Source: Bacteroides sp. UBA1773 (GTDB taxonomy: Bacteria > Bacteroidota > Bacteroidia > Bacteroidales > Bacteroidaceae). From it: DNA of 28,642 bases. The translations under genes were made by a program, and so were the position numbers. The stretch lies in NCBI GenBank assembly GCA_002315285.1, contig DCGR01000044.1:1-28642 (forward strand). The letters are read 5' to 3'. This document shows positions 15,413 to 24,035 of the stretch, in pieces. Position 1 is the first letter of the stretch; each line of letters begins with the position of its first letter. The notes under the pieces are model-generated. The model worked only from the letters and a program-made list of their open reading frames with translations. It searched no databases and was not told the origin of the DNA.

Positions 15413-16525
15413 TTAGTTCTTCTGTATGCCACGTAGCAGCATGGAAGAGTCAATACCTTTCTTTATCTCAACATATACACCATCGCTGATGCCGAGGGTA
15501 ACGGGAACACATTTGAACTCCTGTTTTTTCGTGTTATCGGCAGAAGATGTGAGAACATATACGCACGCCTTGCCGTCGGTCATTTCCACACATGCCTCAT
15601 TGACGCTGATGACTCCATCTGCCCTGTCAATCTCTATCTCTGCATTGACACTGTAACCGTTGAGCACTTGAACGCCAGCAGGAATATTTGCCGAGGCATG
15701 TATCTCGAACATCTTCGTCCCATCCTTGATGACTCCCTCGGGGGCAATGTATTCCAGCGTGGCAGCTATCTTGATGTTCTGCATGGAACTTGAGATGAGG
15801 GTCATGCCCATACCCATTCGGAGATTTGCAACCTCAGTCTCATCGATATTGCCATTGAAGATGATGTCGTGCATATCGGCAACCTTTGCAACCGTGGTGC
15901 CCTGCGAGAACATGGATGTTGCTGAAACCGCACTGCCCACTTTGACCGGAACAGAGAGTACTGTGCCATTCATCGTTGATACGATCTGGGTTGTGTTGAC
16001 ATTGCCGGAACGTGCGGATGCACCCTTTGTTATGACCTCAATCTGGGCCTTTGCAGTGGCAAGAGCCTCGCGTGCGGCATCATACCTGGCCTTTGTCTGG
16101 TCATACTCCTCACGTGATACGACGCCCTTACTGAATAGGGCCTCAATGCGATTGAATTCACGTTCTTTCTCATTGTACTCCACGGTAGATGCATTGACAT
16201 CTCCCTGGGCTTTGTTCAAGGCATTCATGTCAGGGATTACCTTTACTATTGCAACGACATCACCCACCTTGACAGTCTGTCCGGGCCTGACGTTGATGGT
16301 GGTGATAATGCCATTGACCTGAGGTTTCAGTTCCACCTGATTCCTGGCTTCAAGATCACCGGTAGCAACACAGATGCGCTGAATGGTACGCTTGTCTGGC
16401 TTGATGATTTCATAGACCTCAGGTTCGGGCTGTGACTGTGACCACAAAAAATAAAAAGTGTAGGCAACAAAGCATAGCAATGATGCCCACAGCGCTTTTT
16501 TGAAAATGTTCTTAGAGGATTTCAT
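15413..16525 (-). CDS. MacA-like periplasmic adaptor (HlyD/RND-MFP family)
   Basis: 370 aa from the ATG at 16525 (product opens MKSSKNIFKKALWASLLCF). The open frame extends to 16588, but that leader overlaps the permease gene and is very basic, so I prefer the internal start just before the membrane anchor. One N-terminal membrane segment (about 12-28) is followed by the first half of a lipoyl-like domain (LKPQVNGIITTINVRPGQTV), an alpha-hairpin (about 95-165), the second lipoyl half (IVSTMNGTVLSVPVKVG) and beta-barrel domains. Such adaptors bridge an inner-membrane MacB-type transporter and TolC. The order permease, adaptor, TolC matches that job. Family assignment is firm. Confidence 0.9.
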   Translation of the reverse strand: MKSSKNIFKKALWASLLCFVAYTFYFLWSQSQPEPEVYEIIKPDKRTIQRICVATGDLEARNQVELKPQVNGIITTINVRPGQTVKVGDVVAIVKVIPDMNALNKAQGDVNASTVEYNEKEREFNRIEALFSKGVVSREEYDQTKARYDAAREALATAKAQIEVITKGASARSGNVNTTQIVSTMNGTVLSVPVKVGSAVSATSMFSQGTTVAKVADMHDIIFNGNIDETEVANLRMGMGMTLISSSMQNIKIAATLEYIAPEGVIKDGTKMFEIHASANIPAGVQVLNGYSVNAEIEIDRADGVISVNEACVEMTDGKACVYVLTSSADNTKKQEFKCVPVTLGISDGVYVEIKKGIDSSMLLRGIQKN

Positions 16526-16565
16526 ATAGTCTTGTTTTATCTTTCGATTGTCAGTTCTGAATTTT

Positions 16566-17858
16566 CTATTCTTCCGCCAATGCTTCAATGGCTTTCACCT
16601 TCAAGGCACGTTTTGTCGGGTAGTATCCTGCAAGGAGTCCGCCGATGACAAGTATGGCAAGTGCAGCGAGTGTCGGAATGACGCCTATCATCGGATGCCT
16701 GATGAGTGTCATTGATGAGCCGTCATCGCCAGCCATCATCATGTCCAGACCATAAAGGCACCATACTCCTGCCACGATGCCGGCAATGCCGGCGGTGAGG
16801 GTAAGGGTGAGGCTCTCCATCATTATCTGTCGGATTATGGTAGAAGGCTGTGCCCCGAGTGCGCGTCGGATGCCAATTTCCTGAGTGCGTTCCTTTATGG
16901 TGACAATCATTATGTTGGCAATGCCAATGAGTCCTGCGGCAAGGGTTCCGATACCAATGATCCATATAAGGATGTTGATGCCAAGCTGTATGCCAAGGAA
17001 TCCGGCGAGGGCCGACTTCAGGCTGAAGACATATATGGCACTCTTGTCGGCAGGAGCAATGTCATGATTCTGCTGCACGGTGGACAATATCCTCTCACGG
17101 TCGTTCTCGACAGGATATTGAGGCAGATTGATGATGGCCATATTGTCGTACTCGTTATGACGGTTCATCACATCCTGTTCTGTGGTAAGAGGCAAGATGA
17201 CAGCCTCGGAGGGATTGCCGCCCAACTGTATGTTGTCGTTTGTGCGCTTTATCACACCGACAACCTTATGTGGCACCCCTGCAACAGATACGAAATTGCC
17301 AAGTGGAGAGGAATCGCCAAAGAGCATGGAAGCGGCATTTGTCCCAAGGAGGCAGACTTTTCTGTGCTGCTCCATGTCTATCTGGTTTATATATCGTCCT
17401 TCAACCAAACGCTGTGGCACAACGCTGATGTACTCGGGCGTTATGCCCATTAGCGGGAGTGTTGTTGATGTTGCGTCATGGTTTGTATTCACGTTGTCGT
17501 CAGCATTTACCGTAATGATGTGGTCTGCCCTTCCTGCAAGCTTGTTTTCAAGCAGACGGATATCGGCATCAGTGAAGTGCCATGTACGGTCACGGTCATA
17601 CCCATGAAACGGCACTGTGGTCTTGTCAGGAAAAAGGAAGAAAGTGTTGGATTCAAGACTTGTGAGTTGACCGATAATGCCATGGCCAAACCCGACTCCA
17701 CATCCGACGAGCAGTATGAGCATGAAAATGCCCCAGAACACACCGAACATAGTCATCACACTACGCATCTTCTGCTGACTGACTGTGATTATGACCTCGT
17801 GCCATAGGTCACTATCGAAGATCAGATCCAAATGTTTCGAATGTTTCAAATGTTTCAA
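16566..17858 (-). CDS. MacB/FtsX-type ABC transporter permease (second of pair)
   Basis: 430 aa. One N-terminal membrane helix (MTMFGVFWGIFMLILLVGCG) is followed by a periplasmic MacB core domain (about 65-270) and three C-terminal helices of the FtsX domain. IVTIKERTQEIGIRRALGA is the typical cytoplasmic coupling segment. Unlike MacB proper it has no ATPase domain; a separate ATPase gene supplies it. The first codons (MKHLKHSKHL) are written by a 9-bp tandem repeat that also fills the spacer to the upstream permease gene, so the exact start is uncertain, though the DSDLWHE stretch that usually opens these proteins is present. Confidence 0.9.
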   Translation of the reverse strand: MKHLKHSKHLDLIFDSDLWHEVIITVSQQKMRSVMTMFGVFWGIFMLILLVGCGVGFGHGIIGQLTSLESNTFFLFPDKTTVPFHGYDRDRTWHFTDADIRLLENKLAGRADHIITVNADDNVNTNHDATSTTLPLMGITPEYISVVPQRLVEGRYINQIDMEQHRKVCLLGTNAASMLFGDSSPLGNFVSVAGVPHKVVGVIKRTNDNIQLGGNPSEAVILPLTTEQDVMNRHNEYDNMAIINLPQYPVENDRERILSTVQQNHDIAPADKSAIYVFSLKSALAGFLGIQLGINILIWIIGIGTLAAGLIGIANIMIVTIKERTQEIGIRRALGAQPSTIIRQIMMESLTLTLTAGIAGIVAGVWCLYGLDMMMAGDDGSSMTLIRHPMIGVIPTLAALAILVIGGLLAGYYPTKRALKVKAIEALAEE

Positions 17859-17885
17859 TTTCCAAATGTTCCAAATGTTTCAAAC
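17829..17885 (-). repeat. 9-bp tandem repeat spanning spacer and permease start codon region
   Basis: On the plus strand the units are CAAATGTTT, CGAATGTTT, CAAATGTTT, an irregular CAATTTC, CAAATGTTC, CAAATGTTT, then CAAAC. The array fills the 37-bp gap between the two permease genes and encodes residues KHLKHSKHL of the second one. Nine bases is three codons, so unit gain or loss would not shift the frame. Confidence 0.85.
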
Positions 17886-17895
17886 TTCCAATTTA

Positions 17896-19149
17896 TCACG
17901 ATATTCCTGCCAGGGCATCGACGAGTTTCACGGTTGTGGCCTTCTTAGCAGGTATGTATCCGGCAATGAGTCCGCAGACAATCATGATGGCATTTGCGAT
18001 AAGAACCACGGTGAGGTTGACGGTGGGGTTGCAGAATATGGTGTTGTCGGGGCCCAATATGGATTCCGTCAGGATTTTCAGCATCTGGGTGATTCCCACT
18101 CCGACAAACATGCCTATATATCCGAATATCACGGTAATGACAACTGACTCCAGCAGTACCAGGCGTATTATCTGTGCCGATGAAGCTCCCATAGCCCTAC
18201 GCACTCCAAGTTCCTTGATACGTTCCTTGACAGAGATAAGCATGATATTGCTGATGCCTACGACACCAATGCATAGAGTGGCAATGCCGATAATCCAGAT
18301 AAACAATCGCAGAGCCTGCAGCACGTTGCGTATCTGCAGGAAGTACTCGTAAGCCCCCGATATTTTCACCGCCCTCCCGTCATTCGGAGAGAAGTGTTTT
18401 CGCGCAGCAAGGAATGAACGCAAGGAATTCGTGAAATCCTCGTTTTTCTCAGGAGTGTCGAGGTTCTCTGCAATGATGCTGATGGCTGATAGCCTGTCGT
18501 CGCGGAAGAACAGGTGTTTCACCGTGGATATGGGGGCGTATATGGATTTCTCATCGTCATTTTGATGATGCGATTCGGCCACACCGACAATGAGGAAACT
18601 GTTGCTGAATACACTGATGCGCTTGCCTATGGCCGTGGAGCCTGAAGCATTCGGGAAGAGGCGTTCCGCCAATGGCGCCGTGATGACACATACCTTCCTT
18701 TCCTCGCTGACGTCTCTCAGATTGATGTCGCGGCCATCAGAAATCCTCCGACACCTGACATCGAGGTATCCGGTCGGGAATCCGTAAATGGTTACGTTGA
18801 CATGGTCATTGGCGTAGTTCACGCGTACGTTGGTGCTCATCTCTGCCACTGCCTTGCCTATCACATCCGGAAAACGGCTTTTGAGCTGTTCGCAATCGGC
18901 CAGATGAAAAACAATCTGTGAGTTCTTCTGTCGGCCTTGGCCTGCAAGCATCGTCTTTCCTGGTGTGATGCTGATGATGTTGTTGGTGGTGTCCAGGAAC
19001 CCATTCGATATGCCATTGATGATTCCATTGCCAGATCCGAGCATGATGATAAGCAGGAATATTCCCCATCCCACAGAGAAACCCGTGAGAAGGATCCGCA
19101 GTCTGTTGTGACTCATCGATGCAATGACTTCCGACAGTATTTCCGTCAT
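17896..19149 (-). CDS. MacB/FtsX-type ABC transporter permease (first of pair)
   Basis: 417 aa. The N-terminal helix (LLTGFSVGWGIFLLIIMLGS) is followed by a MacB-type periplasmic domain (about 45-280) and three C-terminal helices with the coupling stretch VKERIKELGVRRAMGASSAQ. It has no nucleotide-binding domain. Its start overlaps the ATPase stop by 4 bp. It shares architecture, but clearly not sequence identity, with the next permease, so the two most likely form a heterodimer as in LolC/LolE systems, working with the ATPase, MacA-like adaptor and TolC-like channel. Confidence 0.9.
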   Translation of the reverse strand: MTEILSEVIASMSHNRLRILLTGFSVGWGIFLLIIMLGSGNGIINGISNGFLDTTNNIISITPGKTMLAGQGRQKNSQIVFHLADCEQLKSRFPDVIGKAVAEMSTNVRVNYANDHVNVTIYGFPTGYLDVRCRRISDGRDINLRDVSEERKVCVITAPLAERLFPNASGSTAIGKRISVFSNSFLIVGVAESHHQNDDEKSIYAPISTVKHLFFRDDRLSAISIIAENLDTPEKNEDFTNSLRSFLAARKHFSPNDGRAVKISGAYEYFLQIRNVLQALRLFIWIIGIATLCIGVVGISNIMLISVKERIKELGVRRAMGASSAQIIRLVLLESVVITVIFGYIGMFVGVGITQMLKILTESILGPDNTIFCNPTVNLTVVLIANAIMIVCGLIAGYIPAKKATTVKLVDALAGIS

Positions 19150-19820
19150 GCGTGTTCGTCTTTGAAGATTATACCATCCTTGAAAAAAATACGTCTGTCG
19201 GTCTGGTCGGCTATGTCTTTCTCATGGGTGACGATGATGACCGTCTGCCCCAGTTCACGGTTTACGGCACGCAGCATGTCCATAACCTCCTGTGTCGTCT
19301 TTGAGTCAAGGGCTCCGGTAGGCTCGTCCGCAAGAATAATCTTAGGCTTGGCAATGAGTGCACGTGCAATGGAAACGCGCTGTCGCTGTCCGCCAGACAT
19401 CTGCATGGGCAAGTGGTCCCAGTGCTCTGCCAGTCCAACCTTATCGAGATACTCCATGGCAAGTTCGTTGCGCTCCTTGCGTGGCATACCCCTGTAGTAG
19501 AGTGGCAAAGCCACATTCTCCATGGCATTCTTGAAGTTTATCAGGTTGTACGACTGAAAGATGAACCCGATGAGTTCATTGCGATAGCGGCACTCCTGCG
19601 ATTCGGTCAAGTCCTTTATCAGGTTGCCAGCCAACCGGTACTCACCTTCGTCATAGTTGTCGAGAATGCCCATGATGTTGAGCATGGTGGATTTGCCGGA
19701 GCCAGACGGCCCCATGATGCTCACGAGCTCACCCTCATCGATATGGAGGTCAATGCCCTTGAGTACATGGAGCGGTTGTGTTCCCGGGTAAGTCTTATGT
19801 ACGCCTTTAAGATTTATCAT
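19146..19820 (-). CDS. ABC transporter ATP-binding protein (MacB/LolD class)
   Basis: 224 aa, a single nucleotide-binding domain. Walker A is GPSGSGKST (37-45), the signature MSGGQRQR is at 141-148, Walker B is ILADEP (162-167) and the switch His is in VTHE (199). The family is that of MacB, LolD and FtsE ATPases, which drive mechanotransmission rather than direct substrate passage. The ATG at 19820 overlaps the end of the second NRPS gene by 14 bp, which ties the transporter to peptide synthesis by translational coupling. The permease gene overlaps its end by 4 bp. Confidence 0.95.
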   Translation of the reverse strand: MINLKGVHKTYPGTQPLHVLKGIDLHIDEGELVSIMGPSGSGKSTMLNIMGILDNYDEGEYRLAGNLIKDLTESQECRYRNELIGFIFQSYNLINFKNAMENVALPLYYRGMPRKERNELAMEYLDKVGLAEHWDHLPMQMSGGQRQRVSIARALIAKPKIILADEPTGALDSKTTQEVMDMLRAVNRELGQTVIIVTHEKDIADQTDRRIFFKDGIIFKDEHA

Positions 19821-22800
19821 GTTTGTCCGACATTCCTTTCTTGTTGAAATCCTTGTTCACTTTCTTTACGACAAAGTCGGAGTGGATATCCAGACAGACG
19901 ATGTCGTCATGCGTACCTGGCAGATCGTAGATCTTCAGTCTGGAGCACTTCGACTTCCAGAACTCCTTGTTCTGCGCAATGTCGTGGCCTTCGCATATCG
20001 TGGCAGCGAAGAGCACGGAGTAGCCGTCGTAAGTAGAGATGGTAGTGCCCTTGGAGATCTTACGGACGAAACGAAGTCGATTCTTGAGGAACTCAGGCAG
20101 GTCATCGTAGTCCAGACCGTGCTCATCGACTCCATCGTACTCGTATGACTCCTTGAAGGTGACCTCCGGCCATGAGTCAAGCATATATACCAACGGATAA
20201 TACTTCCGTTCTTTCGACATCATGCTCGCGAGCATCAAGGCAATGACACCGCCAAGACAGTAGCCTATGTATCCGAAGGGCAGCACACCTTCTGGCAGAT
20301 AGCAGCACACAAGTTCATGATAGAGTCCCACTATGTCCTGAAGCGAGTCTTCCGAGAATCCGTACTCGGCAAAATCGAAGGTAGGCCAGAAGATGAGAAC
20401 ATTGAATGTCTTTGACAGTTCATTCATCCTATACCCCAGATATTCCTGTGGCACCATGCCGCAGACAGATACGATGACAGGCTTGGAGTCGTCATACGGT
20501 CTGTACCAGTATGCCAGAGACTGTGTTCCCGTAACCATCTCACGTATGTTGCGTTTCGTCTTGACATCCTGCTCGGAAACTTCAATGCCCTCTTCATGGC
20601 AAGCGTTGACAAAATCGGTTACGAATGAGAAATTATTGGATATGGTCACGATATCTTGGACAACACTGATGCCATTGTCGCCGATGATACGCTGGGCGAT
20701 GCTGAGCATCTTCGACTCCGACTCGGAAGAAGGATGTGACGGAAGCATTGCCCTCTCTTTCTCTATTACCTGCTGTACGATTTTGCGGGCTGTCTTCCCC
20801 TCGTTGATCGCGCGTACAGTGAGCCATTTGAGTCCGGACTGGAACTGCAATTTCAGGGCAGCCAGTGATGTGCCACCAAGCTTGAAGAAGTCATCGTCGA
20901 TACCCACCCTGTCGATCTGCAGTATTCGTTGCATTGCGTCGCAGATGGCCTTTTCTGTCTCACTTCGGGGTGCGACGTATTCCGTCAGCTTGAAGGCTGG
21001 CATTGGCAGTGCCTTGCGGTCGATCTTTCCGTTGGCATTGTATGGCATGACTTCCAACTTTACGAACACCTCCGGGATCATGAAATGCGGCAGCGTAGAA
21101 GCCTCAAGGGCGTTGCTTATCCCTTCATCACTGATGCCCTCAGTGGTAGTGGTGTAGTAGAGTACAAGATGCTCCAGGTCGCCAATCTTCTTCACCACGG
21201 CAGCTGCCTGGTTGATGCCTTCGATGGCGAGGACCTGATTCTCGATCTCTCCGAGTTCGATGCGCAGGCCGCGCAGCTTTATCTGGTTGTCGATGCGTCC
21301 GAGAAACTCAATGTTGCCGTCGTCCATCCAGCGCACGAGGTCGCCCGTGCGGTAGGCCTTCATGCCATTGAAACTGATGAACTTCTCGGCAGTGATGTCA
21401 GGGCGGTTGAGGTACTCGCGTCCTACGCCTATGCCCGACACTATGAGTTCTCCCGGTACACCACGTGGCACGAGATTCATGCAGCTGTCAACCACGTACA
21501 ACTGGTAGTTGTCGAGCGGACGTCCGATGATGGAATCCGTACCGTCGAAATATTCCGTTTCGATCTTGTAGAAAGTGGAGAACATGGAGCATTCCGTCGG
21601 GCCATATACATTGTAGAAGTCATACGACGGCTTCCTTATTGGCGGCATTTTCTCACCACCTGTGGAAACTGTCCTCAGGCTCTTGTTCTCAAAGAGACTC
21701 ACCATCTGCACACCAATCTGTGTGGTGAAGAAGGCCGTGGTGATTCCATTGGCCTCAATATAGTCGTTCATAGCAACGAGGTCCATGCGCAACTCTTCCG
21801 GGAGAATGTACACCGTGCCACCGGCAAAGAGTGTGGGATAGATGTCGATCATGTGTGCATCGAATCCGAAGTTGGCATAGCCCGCACTCTTGCTGCTATT
21901 GTCCATCTTCATTTCCTTGGCATACCAGTGGGCGAAGTTCACGATGCCGTGATGCTCCAGCACACAACCCTTTGGCTTTCCTGTCGAACCAGATGTGAAG
22001 AGTATCACTGCCGCGTCGGTGGCCTTGGGACCGCTTCCCGTTTCCCACTTCCCATTTCCCGCTTCCTCAAGTGATGCCAGCCCTTCGGCGAGGAACACCT
22101 TCCCCGTGAACGACGGCATGACGGTCGGTGGCAGGCTACCCTCAGAGAGTATGAGCCTCACGCCAGCATCGTCACACATGAACATGAGCCTGTCTTCCGG
22201 AAAGTGAGGGTCGAGAGGCATGTAGGCGGCTCCTGCCTTCTGTATCGCCATCGGATAGACCAGCATGAGTTCCGAACGCCCTATCATGACACCCACAGCC
22301 TGCCCACGACCTACGCCTGAGGATGTGAGGTAACGGGCCAGACGGTCGGTGAGACCATCCAGCTGGGCATAAGTCAGGCTACGGTCCCTGAAGACCACCG
22401 CTGTCGCGTCAGGTGTCAATGCAGCCTGATGACGGAGTATGTCCACCATTGTGTCATTGGTGTCATACACGAGAAAGTCACCGCAGCCAAGGGCATGCAG
22501 CACGTCTGCCTCATGCTTGTCAACGAGCGCTATGTTGCCGAGAGTCCTGTCCTCCTCGCACACCTGTATCGCAACCTGTGCGTATGCATTGAGGAGGCGG
22601 CCCATGTCCTTTGCATTGTAGCGTGTAGTGTCATACTCAAGGCCAAGCACGTACTGGTCGTTGCCAAGTGCCTCCACCTCTATGGTGACAGGCTCCTTTG
22701 TGGTGTCCAGCGACAAGGATATGTGCTCCGACTTGATGTTACCCGCCACATCCGTGCTTCCATCACCATTGTCAGATGATTCGGAATACGATCCGTCCTG

Positions 22801-24033
22801 ATAGGCGAAGAGGATCTCCGGATGGACACCATGGCGCTCTACCATGGTCGTGAACGGATAGAAGTCGCGCTCTGCCACATCGACATATTGCTCGTGGGCC
22901 TTCCTCGCATAGTCAGAGAACCGTGTCGTCAACTGGTCATTTGGTGACATGTGGCTTGTGACGGGGAGGGTCTTGACGAACATGCCCATGATGTTCATCA
23001 TCTCCATCGTGTTGCGTCCGTGTGAGATGGTGACATACATGACATCGTCCTCACGGCTGACCTTATGCAGCAACAGCGACAGGGCTGCCATGAAGAAGCT
23101 GTTGGGCGTTATGGCATGCTGGCGGCAATATCCGCTTACCGCCAGATCCAGCTTTTTCCCCAGGGCCTGGCACTGGGTCCTTGACTCGTCAAGTGTACGT
23201 GAGGAAGGATATGGTGTGGCCGACTGGCCTTTGAGCAAGGCGTCAAAGAATGCCTCAGCCTCAGCGTACCCTTCGCCCTGCTGCCGGGCGTTCTCCTCCA
23301 GCGAGAACTCGTAAGCGGAATAGGTCTCCGACCCTATTTTCCCTCCCGAGTACGCCTCACGGAGCTGGGCATCGAATATTCCCATCGATCCGCCGTCGTA
23401 GATGATATGGTGCATGTCCTTGAAGAGATATACTGCCTTCGGGGTCTGGTATATGGCAATGCGGTAGAGGTCATCGCTGAAGAGATCGAACGGACGCACC
23501 TGTGACTGGAAGAAGCTTTTCTCCGGTTCTACATTCATCTTGTGAACCTGAATTACTGTCTCAGCCTCATCCCTACGATGCTGCATCACGCCCTCGTCAG
23601 TTTCAGCGAGCTGCATCTTCAGATACGGGTGGGCATCAACAACGGTATGAAGGGCGCGTACAAGGTGCTCAACATCTATACCTTCATAACGGGTTAGGGT
23701 AGGAATGTTGTACTGGGTGGTGTTACGGTTTGCTTCCCAGTCTGCATAGATACCCAGCTGGTTTCCTGTGAGCGGATAATACTCTTGTTTCTCCGTACTC
23801 TGACCAATCATTGCCACGAAATCGGGCCCCGTGAGGGTTATCTCTCCATCCTCGTCACGGAAGTATCCATCGCCAAGAAGATTCTCATACAGTGTTACAA
23901 TATTATCATTGTCATTCAGTGATTCATCAAATTCCTCGAACGAGAAATTGATGCTGCCGTCTTCATCCTTAAAATAACCATCATCAAGAAGGTTGTCATA
24001 AAAGGTTTTCCTGTTTTGCAGTAGTTCCGTCAT
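19807..24033 (-). CDS. Nonribosomal peptide synthetase, terminal: docking repeats-C-A-PCP-carrier-like segment-TE
   Basis: 1408 aa. Residues 11-39 and 48-76 are two copies of an acidic unit (LLDDGYFKDEDG and LLGDGYFRDEDG). The condensation domain (about 85-510) has the active motif HHIIYDG (208-214). The adenylation domain (about 525-1015) has TSGSTGKPKG (680-689), YGPTE (810-814), TGD and NGKIDRK. My hand-read specificity residues are D-A-I-F-S-G-V-M-F, which I cannot match to a known amino acid. The PCP has LGGTSL with Ser1056 as the phosphopantetheine site. A weaker carrier-like stretch follows (about 1115-1168). The thioesterase (about 1180-1400) has GYCLGG with Cys1259 in place of the usual Ser, Asp1286 and His1375. 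The protein extends, releases and perhaps cyclises the peptide. The gene starts 2 bp after the previous NRPS gene and overlaps the ATPase gene by 14 bp. Confidence 0.95.
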   Translation of the reverse strand: MTELLQNRKTFYDNLLDDGYFKDEDGSINFSFEEFDESLNDNDNIVTLYENLLGDGYFRDEDGEITLTGPDFVAMIGQSTEKQEYYPLTGNQLGIYADWEANRNTTQYNIPTLTRYEGIDVEHLVRALHTVVDAHPYLKMQLAETDEGVMQHRRDEAETVIQVHKMNVEPEKSFFQSQVRPFDLFSDDLYRIAIYQTPKAVYLFKDMHHIIYDGGSMGIFDAQLREAYSGGKIGSETYSAYEFSLEENARQQGEGYAEAEAFFDALLKGQSATPYPSSRTLDESRTQCQALGKKLDLAVSGYCRQHAITPNSFFMAALSLLLHKVSREDDVMYVTISHGRNTMEMMNIMGMFVKTLPVTSHMSPNDQLTTRFSDYARKAHEQYVDVAERDFYPFTTMVERHGVHPEILFAYQDGSYSESSDNGDGSTDVAGNIKSEHISLSLDTTKEPVTIEVEALGNDQYVLGLEYDTTRYNAKDMGRLLNAYAQVAIQVCEEDRTLGNIALVDKHEADVLHALGCGDFLVYDTNDTMVDILRHQAALTPDATAVVFRDRSLTYAQLDGLTDRLARYLTSSGVGRGQAVGVMIGRSELMLVYPMAIQKAGAAYMPLDPHFPEDRLMFMCDDAGVRLILSEGSLPPTVMPSFTGKVFLAEGLASLEEAGNGKWETGSGPKATDAAVILFTSGSTGKPKGCVLEHHGIVNFAHWYAKEMKMDNSSKSAGYANFGFDAHMIDIYPTLFAGGTVYILPEELRMDLVAMNDYIEANGITTAFFTTQIGVQMVSLFENKSLRTVSTGGEKMPPIRKPSYDFYNVYGPTECSMFSTFYKIETEYFDGTDSIIGRPLDNYQLYVVDSCMNLVPRGVPGELIVSGIGVGREYLNRPDITAEKFISFNGMKAYRTGDLVRWMDDGNIEFLGRIDNQIKLRGLRIELGEIENQVLAIEGINQAAAVVKKIGDLEHLVLYYTTTTEGISDEGISNALEASTLPHFMIPEVFVKLEVMPYNANGKIDRKALPMPAFKLTEYVAPRSETEKAICDAMQRILQIDRVGIDDDFFKLGGTSLAALKLQFQSGLKWLTVRAINEGKTARKIVQQVIEKERAMLPSHPSSESESKMLSIAQRIIGDNGISVVQDIVTISNNFSFVTDFVNACHEEGIEVSEQDVKTKRNIREMVTGTQSLAYWYRPYDDSKPVIVSVCGMVPQEYLGYRMNELSKTFNVLIFWPTFDFAEYGFSEDSLQDIVGLYHELVCCYLPEGVLPFGYIGYCLGGVIALMLASMMSKERKYYPLVYMLDSWPEVTFKESYEYDGVDEHGLDYDDLPEFLKNRLRFVRKISKGTTISTYDGYSVLFAATICEGHDIAQNKEFWKSKCSRLKIYDLPGTHDDIVCLDIHSDFVVKKVNKDFNKKGMSDKHDKS
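22033..22067 (-). repeat. Heptad tandem repeat inside the NRPS adenylation domain
   Basis: Five 7-bp units on the plus strand: GCTTCCC, GTTTCCC, ACTTCCC, ATTTCCC, GCTTCCT, a pattern RYTTCCC. They encode part of the linker EEAGNGKWETGSG (about 655-668) just before the ATP-binding loop of the adenylation domain. Seven is not a multiple of three, so any unit change would break the frame. Confidence 0.85.
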
Positions 24034-24035
24034 TA

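Noticed and set aside
16526..16588. N-terminal extension of the MacA-like adaptor
   Set aside because: It overlaps the permease gene and puts 21 very basic residues before the membrane anchor; the Met at 16525 gives a normal adaptor start.
19830..20496. Terminal reductase domain in place of a thioesterase
   Set aside because: No Rossmann GxxGxxG motif is present; the alpha/beta-hydrolase elbow, Asp and His are clear, so peptide aldehyde release of the type known from gut Clostridia is not supported.
20929..22074. 381-codon plus-strand open frame inside the terminal NRPS gene
   Set aside because: It is fully antisense to the adenylation domain, has no recognisable domain, and is explained by codon composition of the NRPS gene.
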